This document shows, piece after piece, positions 1 through 9,007 of a DNA stretch of 23,336 nucleotides. The stretch is from positions 1-23,336 of IMG/VR virus record IMGVR_UViG_3300025096_000141. One strand, 5' to 3'. Below the pieces are notes generated by a model. That model made no database searches and was not told the DNA's origin. It saw only the letters and a program-made list of their open reading frames with translations. Both the position numbers and the translations under genes were made by a program. Origin of the DNA: a virus. Each line of letters opens with the position of its first letter. Positions within the stretch are counted from its first letter, which is position 1.

Positions 1-3000
1 GATGCTGAAACAACAAATAGATCAAAAACCTTTACTTCTAGTGGAGTATCTACTAATACATCAATAATAACTTTTGTAGATGATCATAATTTCTATAATG
101 GTGAAAAAATTTATGTTGGTATAGGTACAGAAGGAGTTGTAGATGGCACAAATACTATATTTACTAGTGGATATTACTATGTGAGTGTAGTTAATGTTAA
201 AGATATTCAATTATGTGTAAACCTTCCTAATTTACATGTAGGGATTAATGAATCTATAAAATTTAATGGCGAAGCAGCAAGTGGAATTCATACGGTTACT
301 CCAGCAAGTTTATATAAAAACGGAAGTTTAAAAAATCAAGATAATTTCAAAAGAATACTTAAAACACCAGAATTGGTAGATAATAATTCAGATATTAGTG
401 GCCCAATTGGAGTATCTTTAAATGGAGTAGAACTTCATTCTCCAATATCAGAGGACTCTGTTTATTATGGTCCTCTTACTGATGTTGATATTTTAAATGA
501 AGGTCAAAATTATGATGTAATTAACCCACCAAACGTATCAATTGCTGATACTTATGGTAGTGGTGCAGTAATTAATGCAAATTTCTCAGGAAGTATATCT
601 GATATTGTTTTAACTTCAAGGGGATTTGATTATCGTGAAACTCCATCAGTTTCTATAGTTGGAGGAAATGGATCGGGTGCGATATGTGAAGCTAAGATGC
701 GAGGATATACACATTCAGAAACATTTACTGATTTTAACGTACAATTGGTCGATCCTGGTAGGATTGATAGGTCACATAAGTTCCTAGATGGAGAGGAGGT
801 GACCTATATTGCCTCTGGAACACCAATTGGTATAGGAAATACCCAAGTTGGTTTTGCGACTGATAGATTGGCATCTGGAACCACTTATTACATTGCTAAA
901 CATTCTACAACTTCTTTTGGATTAGCAATATCCAAAAGTGATGCCCTTAATAAAATCAATTTAATACATTTTAATCAATTTGGAAATAAGAGTCATGAAT
1001 TTAGATCTAGAAAAATTAGAAATATAATTGATAGGATTGTTATTAACGATTCTGGTAAATCTTATTCTAATAAAAAGATTACGGTACAATCACAAGTATA
1101 TCCACCAATAAATGCAAAGGATCTATTTAAAACATATGTTGGAATTAATACATTTGATAATTATGTGTATGCAAGAAATCATAATTTTAACAATAAGGAT
1201 ATTGTAAGTTATTCTAGTTCCAATACAGTAATTGGTGGTTTATCTGCAGGAGATTATTATGTTACTCTTATTGATGAAAATAGATTCAAATTGAGTAGCA
1301 ATGAAACAAATTATGATAGAAATATTTTTGTTGATTTGAATAGTATTGGAGTTGGCACTCATACATTCAAATATCCTGATATTGCAGTTAATATTGGTGG
1401 TGAAGTTGGAATTGGTACAACTACATCAATAGAATCATACTATAATGCTGATGCATATGCTGAAGTACGGGGTGGTATTGGTAATATATTTGTTGAGTCT
1501 GGAGGATCAACTTATGGTGTTGATAATACTATCAATTTCCTACGTAGACCAAAAATTACATTATTGACAGGAAAAGATGCAATTTTAAATCCAATTGTTG
1601 ATAGTACAGGAAAAATAGGTGCTGTTGCTATATTGAATAAAGGTAGTGAGTATACTACTCCACCAGAACTTAGAGTTACTGAAGTTGGTGCATCCTCTGG
1701 TCAATTTGCCAAACTAAGAGCAGTCATTAGTAATGGTGAAATAGTTGATGTTGATATTTTAGATCCAGGTATTAATTATAATTCTACTGATACAGTTATT
1801 ACTGTTGTTCCAGCTGGAGAATCTGCCAAATTTAGTGCAAATGTTTATGAATGGAAATTAAATTCTGTTTCACAATATTCAAATATTTTAAGTGATTCAA
1901 CTTATAGGGATATTATACAAGTTGGAACTGGAAGTATACTTAAAGGAAATAAAATTTGCTCATTCTATCCAGGAAATTATTATAGAAAACTTCTAGATGA
2001 TCATATTGAAGATATTTCTGGTGTTTTAAAGGAAAAAACTCCAACTTCACACTCTAAAATTATTGGTTGGGCATATGATGGAAATCCAATTTATGGACCA
2101 GTTGGAGAGGTGGGTATTGGATTGACTTATATGCAATCTAGTTATGATATTGATTCTATAAGTGACAGTGGATTACGACCTGCACAATCCAAGTATTCAC
2201 CTGGATCTTTTGTTCAGGATTATGTTTATAATTCTAGTGGAGATTTGGATGAATATAATGGAAAATTTGTAAAAACTCCAGAATATCCAAATGGAATATA
2301 TGCATATTTTAGTACTATTGATAAAACTTTAACTCCAAATACTGTTCCAACATTCCCTTATATAACAAAACAACATCGTAATAAAACAGATTTATTTAAT
2401 TATGATGTATTGATGAATCAATCTGATAATTTTCTTAATAGTGGAAAGTATAAGAGAAATGTAACCCATCTTGGATTGAATGATCCATTTAGAACATATC
2501 CCTTATTAAGTGATTCTTTAGATTCAAATGCAGAGATTAGAGTAGATTCTTTGAATTCTGGAAAAGTATCGAAAATTATTGTAAATGATGGTGGAGAATC
2601 TTATAAATCTGGAGAATTAATAGGATTCAACAATAAGAGTATTTCTGCTAGTATTGATGAAGTCTATGGTAAAAATATCATATCTGTAGAGACATCTGAT
2701 ACCATTATTGATGACTTAAAATTCTCTGTAGTTGATGGTAAAGTTACAGGACTCTCTACCCTTCCACATGGTCTTACTGATAAAGATATTATAGAAATTT
2801 CAGGTATAACATCTTCCCTTTATACAAATATAGAAGGATTTAGAACAATTGGTGTTTCTTCAGTAACATCTGGATTAACTTCTTCTATGGTAAATTCGGG
2901 AGTAACTACATTTATTGCGTTACATGATTCTACTCTCAGTAAGAAATTTGATATTAACGATGTAGTTCAAGTAGAATCTGAGCAATTACAAGTTATTGCA

Positions 3001-6000
3001 CATGATGATTACAATAACAGATATAGAGTTACTAGGGGTTATAATGGAACTACTGCATCTGGACATGGTTCTGGAGCAATTGTCTATAGACTTGAAACTG
3101 AATTTACGTATGATGTTCCAGAAAAATTAGAGAATAAAAACATAGAATTCCCCAAAATTCAGTATTTTGAGGGAGTAAAATCTGTAGGACTTGGTAGTGT
3201 TTATACGGATGTTGTGGTTGGATATGCTGGTAGTGTTGCTATTAAGAAATCTATACCACCAAGATCAATATATCTACCAAATCATAAGTTTAAAACTGGT
3301 GATGTTTTATCATTTGTTTCTATTGGATCTACCGTATTTGTTTCAGGAACAGATGCATTGACACCTGCTGTTGATTTATCTACTTATGGAAATCTATATT
3401 GTGTAAAACTCAGTGATGAATTTATTGGTGTATCTACACAAAAAGCAAATTATACTACAACACATAGTTGGTTTACTGTAGTTCAGAGCTCTGGTGGGGA
3501 TAATAATAGTTTAGAAGTCGTTACTGATAACGTTAATGGCCGTCTAAAGAAAGTAAGTGCAACAGTAACTACTGATTCTAATCATTCATTAACAGTTGAT
3601 GATAATGTGAGATTGGATATTTCTCCAAATAAAGCACAAACTATTGACCTTAGATTTAATAGTGATATTAGGAAATTAGTTACGAATCCAGTTACTATTG
3701 CATCTACAGGAATTGGAACAATTACGGATGAAATTACAATTGCGAATCATGACTTTAATACGGGAGATATCGTTGTTTATAATTCATCAACTCCTGCAAC
3801 ACCATTAGTTGATGATGGAGTTTATCATGTTATAGATGAATCTGATAATACGATACGTCTTGCGGAAACAAAGTATGATGTTAATTTATTCCCATACAGT
3901 TATATTGGAATAGGAACTACTGGTGGAGATCCTCATACATTTACTAAAATAAATCCAAGAATTGAATTATATCAAGGAAATACAGCTGAGTTTCTAGTAT
4001 CAGACACTAGTTTGGATGGATATAATATTGCTTTCTATAGTGATGAAAACTTTAAAACTAGATATGATTCTGGATTAATTTCTAGAACAGGTGTAATCGG
4101 TGATGGATTAACTGCTAAAATTAGTGTTTCCCTTGGAAGTTCCATTTCGGATAAGTTGTATTATAGAGTTGAAGGTAAAGAATTAAATTACACTAAAACT
4201 TATCCATCTGCTGCTCAGAGTGATGTTATAAGATCTTCAGAACTTGAAATAGTAAATTCTAAATTTAATAAAATTCATAGAGTTACTGGAGTAGCAAATA
4301 CTACTTTCACATTTAATATGGTTGGTAGTGGAGAAACTACATTATACAATAATCTTGGTTTTACGAGTGCGTTTTATGCAACAGATTCTAGTTCTACAAT
4401 GGGTGGAGTTTATTCGATTAAGATTGTTAGTGCTGGTGAAAAAGTAAATAAATTACCAATTATAACTTCTATAGGAACAACTACTGGTAAAAATGCATTG
4501 TTTACTGTTGAATCTCTTGATATTGGAAAGGTAGATGATACTGTTGTTCATAAGCAAGGATTGGAATTCTCTAGAGATAAGACAATTCAACCAAAGGCTG
4601 ACAGTAATATAATCCTAGAATTGAAGGATGTATTTACATTAAAATCAATTGGTGTGACAACTGGAGGAACAAATTATACTTCATCTCCAGTAACTATTGC
4701 TATTGGTAAACCTTCGGTTGTAACAAGAACCAATTTAGTTGGAAATGCAGTTGATAGTGTTGATATACTTTCAAATGAAAGTGGATTGTCGGATTCATTA
4801 AGAATTATTCCTACTGTCAATTCTAATGGTATTCAAGTTACAAGTGCTACAACCAGTTCAACTCAAATTGTTACTTTGGGATTGAGAGGACCAGTTAATG
4901 GATTTGATGCAAATAATCCATTCCCATTTGCTGTTGGTGATAAAGTTTTTGTTGAAAATGTAAAAGTAACAGAATCGGATGTTGATGGATATAATTCAAG
5001 TGATTATGATTATAAGTATTTTACTCTTACTGGAATTAATACTACTGGTGGAACGGAAAGTGTAGCATATTCTATTGCTGGTATTGGGAGTACTGGGGGA
5101 ACTTACAATAGCGGTGTAAGTAATTTTGGTAGAGTTGTAAATGTAGAAGATTTAGCATCATATTCTCCAACTTTTGAGAAAACTTCATTCTTTGAAAATG
5201 AAACTGTTAGGGTTCCGAATAAGAATATATTTGGTTATGTTGCTAAAAATGGTTGGGATCCTGAGGCCCAGACGTTGAAGTTATACAATGTAACTGGAGA
5301 ATTTGGTGAAAATGATACAATAGTTGGTGATATTAGCAATAATAAAGCAGGTATTGGCGCAATATTCTCGTTTGATTTTAATTTAGATGTTGATAGTACA
5401 GTTGAGAATGTTAATGAATGGAAGGATGATGTCGGTAAATTGAATTTAGATATACAAAGAATTCATGATAATGATTATTATCAAAGATTCTCTTATGCAA
5501 TTAAAGGTGAAAATATTCCATATTTGACATGGAAAGATCCCATTAATAGTTTAAGTCATACTTCAGGATTTAGAGGATTCTCCAATTTAGGAATTACTTC
5601 AACAGGTGCATTAAGTACAAAGTCTGATTCTCAATTAGATTTGAGTGTAACACTCAGTAGTGAAGCATCCGTATGGGAAAGATGGTATTATGACGATGTT
5701 ACAGAAGAAACTGACGATTCAAGTTTATCAAAAATTGTTAAATTTGAGAATAGAATAATTACAAAATATAATGAATCACGAACCAATAAAGTTTTATTGA
5801 TAGATGATATTAGTTCTCAATTTAATGGTATTACAACTTCTGTTGGTGGTGGAATTATTGGATTGAGCACTTTTGCTGCATATACTACTGGTGATAGATT
5901 ATTCTATAAAGATTTCAATCCTGCAACTGGTATTGATACAAGCACATATGAAATTAATATTCCTAGACATGAATTTAATACTGGGGAACGTTTACGTTAT

Positions 6001-8976
6001 ACTCCACATACTGGATCAATTGGTATAGGAACCACAACAGTTCCTGGAGTTGGTTCTACAAATATAATGCCTACAGATGTTTATGTAATTAAAATAACTG
6101 ACGATAAATTTAAAGTTGCTGTTGCTCGATCTTTTGCTTCTGCTGGTGCTGCTGTTACATTTACTACTGTTACTGGTATTGGAACTATACACAATTTGCA
6201 AGTTCCTACAGAAGATGCTTCAATTAGAAGTGTGATAACTGTTGATAATGTTATTCAGAGTCCAATTGCAATAACTACTGCAATTAGTGTTAATTTGACA
6301 GGACCAGTTGGTATTAATACTAATTTTGTTTATTTGAATAGTGTTGCTGATATTTCAGGTAAATCTTTAATTAATATCAATCAGGAAATACTTAAAGTTA
6401 GTTTAGTGGGTGTTGGATCCGCAAGAGAGTTGGATGTCCTTAGAGCACAAATGGGAACTGTTGCTGCAGCACATACTGTTGGAGCAGCAGTAACTGTCAT
6501 TAAAGGTGATTATAAGGTAGAAAATGGTAATATCTATTTTGCCGATGCTCCTTATGGCCCTGCTGGTATTGGATCATTAACAAGTCAATCAACATTTGCT
6601 GGAAGATCATATTATAGATTAGACTATACTTCCAATAAGATAATGGATGATATATCTGATCGTTTTGATGGTGCAACTGATAAGTTTGATTTAACTACTA
6701 ATGGTGCAGAAATGTCTGGAATAACTAGTAGTTTTGGTATGGTATTGGTTAACAATATCTTCCAAAGACCAGATGTAGATGAACTTAGTGGAGAATCAAG
6801 TTCGGATTATTCACTTGTGGGTACTGGTAAGACAATTGATTTCACTGGAACATCTGCAAACAAGGATCTTCCTAAAGGTGGTATAATTAATGAATTTGAT
6901 GTTGGAATAGGTAGTGGATATCAATTACCAAGGCAAGCACTTTTGGATGTTGTTATTAATAGCAATACTGGAACAATTTCTACAGTAGGAATATTAACTG
7001 GTGGTTCTGGATATCTTAGTGCTCCAATGGTTTCCATTGCTTCTACAGATAGGCATTTCTCTCATAGTTTCGTATCTGCAGCAAATAATGCAGTAAATGG
7101 ATCATTAACACCAACAAATGCGGAATATACATCATCAACTGGTATGATGGTATTAACTATACCAGGTCACACCCTTACTACTTCAAATACTGTTCAGTTT
7201 ACTAACAATTCTATAACAATGAGTTGTTCTAGGGACAATTATACCACAAATCATACTTATCCAAGAACTACTGATCCTGTTGCTGGTGTTGCAACTGCTA
7301 TTTTAGCAACTAGTGCAAATACAGTTACAGTTTTTGTTGGACTTGGTTCTGGTACTGATGCCGTCCTTACTACTCACATAACAGATGGATCGGTTTCTTG
7401 GGTTAATATAACAAAGGCAGGTACTGGATATACATCAACTGGTATAGGTGGTTCTACTGGATTTGCTGTTGTTGATATTCCAAAACCATATAAAAATATT
7501 GCTTTATCTGGTGGAAGTGGATCAGGTGCGGCAGTTGATGTTGTTGTTGGTACTGGTGGAAGTATTGTTGATTTCAAACTTTCAAATCGTGGCATGGGTT
7601 ATGAAATTGGTGAACAATTGGAAATTATTAATCTTCCATTCCAAGCAGGTATTGCAACAAGTAGATTCAATGTGACAATCAGGAACAAATATCAAGATAA
7701 ATTTGCTGGTTGGTGTTTTGGTGAATTGATTGAATTGGATGATTTTAGTAATCTATTCAATGGATATAGAAAATCATTCTTAATTACTCGTACAGGTGCT
7801 GCTGGTAAAGAGTATTACAGTGTTGTCGCTAAAGATGGATCTGGAATTATTCTTGCAAATAATCTTTTCTTATTCTTAAATGATATTTTACAAATACCTG
7901 ATAGAGATTATGAATTTAGTGGAGGAACAAGAATATCATTCAAAGAAGCACCAAAAACTGGAAGTAAGTTTAAATTCTATCTATATGCTGGTTCGGAGTT
8001 GGATTATGCCGAAGTAGATGTTGATGAGAGTGTTAAACCAGGGGATGAATTGAAACTTCAAGCTGGAATTAATAGTATAACTGGTGGAAGAATTTCTGAA
8101 CAGGATAATAGAATTATCTATGAATTAATTGCTGCAGATACCGTAGAAACACAAACTTATTCTGGTATTGGTATTGTTACAGATCCTGCTGCCAGAAGAC
8201 CAACAATGTGGAGAAAGCAGACAAATGATATGCTTATTGATGGTGTAAAAATTTCTAAGGAGAGGAATTACTTAGAACCACAGATATATCCAACAACTGG
8301 AATTATTAAATCAGTTTCTAATACTGATGGTACAATATGGGTAGAAGATTCTTGGTTATATGATCATGTTGATGAACTAGATCAAGATATTAATAATGTT
8401 CGTATTGTTGGGTTGGGAACAACTGCAGTATCCGAAGTAATTGAAAAAGTTAGTTATAATGGAGATTATGGAACAATCGTTGGTATTGGAACAAGTGCAG
8501 TAGGAATAGGTACTACTACTTCACCTGCACTTTATTTTGATCTTAAGGTTGCTTCGGAAATATTTGCAGATGTTCCGAATGACAATCAACTTAAAATACC
8601 AGGAATTGGTACTGGTGGATATTTTACAATAAAAGGTACCCATATTGGTCCTGGAGTAACTGGTATCGTCACACATACAAGTGAAGTAGTTTCAGTTGGA
8701 AATACTTTCTTAGATAATGTGTATTACGCAGCTACTGTGGTTGGTATGGGAGCAACAACTCTTAGAGTTTTTGCTAATATTACTTCTTTATCTGGAATAG
8801 ATACATCTATAATATCAGATGTTGTGACGTGTGGATCATATAGTTGGGGTTCTTTGAGTGGTAGTAGAGATTTTAGTGCAAAATCTTATACATTCCACAA
8901 TCAAAATGGTTTAATTGGGATCCAAACTTCTGCTCAGGTCATACGAGATGTCCAATTAAAGGTTAAGTATACTTAA
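1..8976 (+). CDS. Giant virion structural protein, gene-7 position, 5' truncated
   Basis: The frame is open from base 1, so the true start lies upstream; a GTG at 181 is internal. At least 2991 residues are visible before the TAA at 8974-8976. I infer a baseplate or fibre-like structural protein, since it lies directly before gp8, where T4 has wedge gene 7 (about 1032 residues). I see no clear gp7 similarity. The protein is rich in Gly, Ser, Thr, Asn and G-I-G-T turns and is built of repeated beta-type modules: HxF-x-G-D (six copies), G-x-G-Y (several), R-G...H (two), FDG (two), and one YHYH-like domain (visible residues about 679-788). The C-terminal 350 residues, with MWRKQTND near 8209-8232 and LEPQIYPTTGIIKSV near 8272-8316, resemble a segment I recall from cyanophage structural proteins. 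No signal peptide or membrane segment is visible. Being structural is well supported; the exact role is not. Confidence 0.85.
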   Translation, partial: DAETTNRSKTFTSSGVSTNTSIITFVDDHNFYNGEKIYVGIGTEGVVDGTNTIFTSGYYYVSVVNVKDIQLCVNLPNLHVGINESIKFNGEAASGIHTVTPASLYKNGSLKNQDNFKRILKTPELVDNNSDISGPIGVSLNGVELHSPISEDSVYYGPLTDVDILNEGQNYDVINPPNVSIADTYGSGAVINANFSGSISDIVLTSRGFDYRETPSVSIVGGNGSGAICEAKMRGYTHSETFTDFNVQLVDPGRIDRSHKFLDGEEVTYIASGTPIGIGNTQVGFATDRLASGTTYYIAKHSTTSFGLAISKSDALNKINLIHFNQFGNKSHEFRSRKIRNIIDRIVINDSGKSYSNKKITVQSQVYPPINAKDLFKTYVGINTFDNYVYARNHNFNNKDIVSYSSSNTVIGGLSAGDYYVTLIDENRFKLSSNETNYDRNIFVDLNSIGVGTHTFKYPDIAVNIGGEVGIGTTTSIESYYNADAYAEVRGGIGNIFVESGGSTYGVDNTINFLRRPKITLLTGKDAILNPIVDSTGKIGAVAILNKGSEYTTPPELRVTEVGASSGQFAKLRAVISNGEIVDVDILDPGINYNSTDTVITVVPAGESAKFSANVYEWKLNSVSQYSNILSDSTYRDIIQVGTGSILKGNKICSFYPGNYYRKLLDDHIEDISGVLKEKTPTSHSKIIGWAYDGNPIYGPVGEVGIGLTYMQSSYDIDSISDSGLRPAQSKYSPGSFVQDYVYNSSGDLDEYNGKFVKTPEYPNGIYAYFSTIDKTLTPNTVPTFPYITKQHRNKTDLFNYDVLMNQSDNFLNSGKYKRNVTHLGLNDPFRTYPLLSDSLDSNAEIRVDSLNSGKVSKIIVNDGGESYKSGELIGFNNKSISASIDEVYGKNIISVETSDTIIDDLKFSVVDGKVTGLSTLPHGLTDKDIIEISGITSSLYTNIEGFRTIGVSSVTSGLTSSMVNSGVTTFIALHDSTLSKKFDINDVVQVESEQLQVIAHDDYNNRYRVTRGYNGTTASGHGSGAIVYRLETEFTYDVPEKLENKNIEFPKIQYFEGVKSVGLGSVYTDVVVGYAGSVAIKKSIPPRSIYLPNHKFKTGDVLSFVSIGSTVFVSGTDALTPAVDLSTYGNLYCVKLSDEFIGVSTQKANYTTTHSWFTVVQSSGGDNNSLEVVTDNVNGRLKKVSATVTTDSNHSLTVDDNVRLDISPNKAQTIDLRFNSDIRKLVTNPVTIASTGIGTITDEITIANHDFNTGDIVVYNSSTPATPLVDDGVYHVIDESDNTIRLAETKYDVNLFPYSYIGIGTTGGDPHTFTKINPRIELYQGNTAEFLVSDTSLDGYNIAFYSDENFKTRYDSGLISRTGVIGDGLTAKISVSLGSSISDKLYYRVEGKELNYTKTYPSAAQSDVIRSSELEIVNSKFNKIHRVTGVANTTFTFNMVGSGETTLYNNLGFTSAFYATDSSSTMGGVYSIKIVSAGEKVNKLPIITSIGTTTGKNALFTVESLDIGKVDDTVVHKQGLEFSRDKTIQPKADSNIILELKDVFTLKSIGVTTGGTNYTSSPVTIAIGKPSVVTRTNLVGNAVDSVDILSNESGLSDSLRIIPTVNSNGIQVTSATTSSTQIVTLGLRGPVNGFDANNPFPFAVGDKVFVENVKVTESDVDGYNSSDYDYKYFTLTGINTTGGTESVAYSIAGIGSTGGTYNSGVSNFGRVVNVEDLASYSPTFEKTSFFENETVRVPNKNIFGYVAKNGWDPEAQTLKLYNVTGEFGENDTIVGDISNNKAGIGAIFSFDFNLDVDSTVENVNEWKDDVGKLNLDIQRIHDNDYYQRFSYAIKGENIPYLTWKDPINSLSHTSGFRGFSNLGITSTGALSTKSDSQLDLSVTLSSEASVWERWYYDDVTEETDDSSLSKIVKFENRIITKYNESRTNKVLLIDDISSQFNGITTSVGGGIIGLSTFAAYTTGDRLFYKDFNPATGIDTSTYEINIPRHEFNTGERLRYTPHTGSIGIGTTTVPGVGSTNIMPTDVYVIKITDDKFKVAVARSFASAGAAVTFTTVTGIGTIHNLQVPTEDASIRSVITVDNVIQSPIAITTAISVNLTGPVGINTNFVYLNSVADISGKSLININQEILKVSLVGVGSARELDVLRAQMGTVAAAHTVGAAVTVIKGDYKVENGNIYFADAPYGPAGIGSLTSQSTFAGRSYYRLDYTSNKIMDDISDRFDGATDKFDLTTNGAEMSGITSSFGMVLVNNIFQRPDVDELSGESSSDYSLVGTGKTIDFTGTSANKDLPKGGIINEFDVGIGSGYQLPRQALLDVVINSNTGTISTVGILTGGSGYLSAPMVSIASTDRHFSHSFVSAANNAVNGSLTPTNAEYTSSTGMMVLTIPGHTLTTSNTVQFTNNSITMSCSRDNYTTNHTYPRTTDPVAGVATAILATSANTVTVFVGLGSGTDAVLTTHITDGSVSWVNITKAGTGYTSTGIGGSTGFAVVDIPKPYKNIALSGGSGSGAAVDVVVGTGGSIVDFKLSNRGMGYEIGEQLEIINLPFQAGIATSRFNVTIRNKYQDKFAGWCFGELIELDDFSNLFNGYRKSFLITRTGAAGKEYYSVVAKDGSGIILANNLFLFLNDILQIPDRDYEFSGGTRISFKEAPKTGSKFKFYLYAGSELDYAEVDVDESVKPGDELKLQAGINSITGGRISEQDNRIIYELIAADTVETQTYSGIGIVTDPAARRPTMWRKQTNDMLIDGVKISKERNYLEPQIYPTTGIIKSVSNTDGTIWVEDSWLYDHVDELDQDINNVRIVGLGTTAVSEVIEKVSYNGDYGTIVGIGTSAVGIGTTTSPALYFDLKVASEIFADVPNDNQLKIPGIGTGGYFTIKGTHIGPGVTGIVTHTSEVVSVGNTFLDNVYYAATVVGMGATTLRVFANITSLSGIDTSIISDVVTCGSYSWGSLSGSRDFSAKSYTFHNQNGLIGIQTSAQVIRDVQLKVKYT
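2035..2364 (+). other. YHYH-like domain within the giant structural protein
   Basis: Visible residues about 679-788 carry the hallmarks I recall for the YHYH family (Pfam PF14240): S-H-S-x-I-I-G-W-A-Y-D-G-N-P-I-Y-G-P, then D-L-D-E-Y-N-G-K-F, then T-P-E-Y-P-N-G-I-Y-A-Y-F, and a closing F-P-Y-I. The literal YHYH string is not seen here. The family is known from secreted bacterial proteins and marine phage structural proteins and has no established biochemical role that I know of. The assignment is by pattern only. Confidence 0.75.
2881..3093 (+). repeat. R-G...H module, first copy
   Basis: This segment has a strand-rich start, an E-x-L-Q-V strand, then V-T-R-G-Y-N-G-T-T-A-S-G-H-G-S-G-A. The pattern 'E-I-x-x...R-G-x-x-G-T-x-A-x-x-H' is common in phage tail proteins. 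Related copies lie at 6235-6540 in the same protein and at 16730-16978 in the DUF4815 protein. Confidence 0.6.
5218..5376 (+). repeat. G-Y-V...W-D...G-E module in the giant protein
   Basis: The segment reads F-G-Y-V-A-x-x-G-W-D-P, then T-L-K-L-Y-N-V-T-G-E-F-G-E-N-D. It matches a module seen in gp8 (10214-10324), gp14 (22321-22500) and, more loosely, twice in the DUF4815 protein (10886-11068 and 13175-13351). Confidence 0.55.
6235..6540 (+). repeat. R-G...H module, second copy
   Basis: The segment carries I-N-Q-E-I-L-K-V, then L-D-V-L-R-A-Q-M-G-T-V-A-A-A-H and V-G-A-A-V. It is recognisably the same unit as 2881-3093, but the R-G is R-A here. It is followed by G-N-I-Y-F and A-P-Y-G-P. Confidence 0.6.
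6649..6849 (+). repeat. FDG module, first copy
   Basis: The segment contains D-D-I-S-D-R-F-D-G, F-D-L-T-T-N-G-A, V-N-N-I-F-Q-R-P-D and a D-Y-S strand. It pairs with 7732-7953, which has D-D-F-S-N-L-F-N-G, F-L-I-T-R-T-G-A, N-D-I-L-Q-I-P-D and D-Y-E-F in the same order. This points to an internal duplication about 1.1 kb apart. Confidence 0.6.
7732..7953 (+). repeat. FDG module, second copy
   Basis: This is the second member of the pair described at 6649-6849. It leads into the C-terminal region of the giant protein that I recall as conserved in cyanophage structural proteins, so this copy may be the ancestral one. Confidence 0.55.
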
Positions 8977-8979
8977 CCT
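8960..8979. other. Perfect 20-base palindrome over a stop codon
   Basis: AGGTTAAGTATACTTAACCT is its own reverse complement over all 20 bases. As RNA it could fold to an 8-bp stem with a UAUA loop. It contains the TAA stop of the giant protein (8974-8976) and ends two bases before the late promoter box at 8982. No U-run follows, so it is not a standard rho-independent terminator. It might act as transcript punctuation, a processing site or a protein-binding site, or have no role. Confidence 0.6.
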
Positions 8980-8981
8980 GG

Positions 8982-8989
8982 TATAAATA
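8982..8989 (+). promoter_or_regulatory. T4-type late promoter upstream of gp8
   Basis: TATAAATA is an exact match to the T4 late promoter box, which in T4 is read by gp55 sigma with gp33 and the gp45 clamp. It lies in the 31-base gap between the giant protein and gp8, ending 18 bases before the ATG. It should drive gp8, the DUF4815 gene and the first coiled-coil gene. Confidence 0.8.
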
Positions 8990-9007
8990 TTCAAAAAAAC
9001 ACTAGCA

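Larger units (their letters stand above)
67..6207 (+). repeat. Six dispersed HxF-x-G-D beta modules
   Basis: A diverged protein repeat of about 70-85 residues recurs in the giant protein at about 67-240, 766-1005, 1162-1380, 3268-3480, 3730-3951 and 5950-6207. Each copy starts with H-x-F-x-(N/T)-G-(D/E), continues through a Y-Y-V-I or similar strand and an F-x-L-A or F-K-V strand. Several copies end in G-I-G-T...H-T-F or a variant. Copies differ clearly in sequence, so they are old duplications at protein level, not recent DNA repeats. Confidence 0.7.
475..7635 (+). repeat. Dispersed G-x-G-Y-x3-P modules in the giant protein
   Basis: Copies lie at about 475-699 (two units), 1609-1818 (two units), 2548-2640 (partial), 4399-4530, 4642-4773, 6952-7047 and 7390-7635 (two units). 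The pattern is a short beta strand (V-D-I-L or similar), then G-x-x-Y with three residues to a P, then V-x-I, often followed by G-S-G-A and alternating alanines. The same unit appears in gp8, the DUF4815 protein and gp14 of this window. Confidence 0.7.

Noticed and set aside
181-183. GTG as the start codon of the giant protein
   Set aside because: The same frame is open back to base 1 and already encodes an HxF-x-G module at about 67-240 that spans this codon, so the GTG is an internal valine.
7448-7675. 75-codon plus-strand frame inside the giant gene
   Set aside because: It overlaps a well-supported G-x-G-Y module in the main frame and has a Leu/Val-rich composition typical of a shifted reading of Gly/Val codons.
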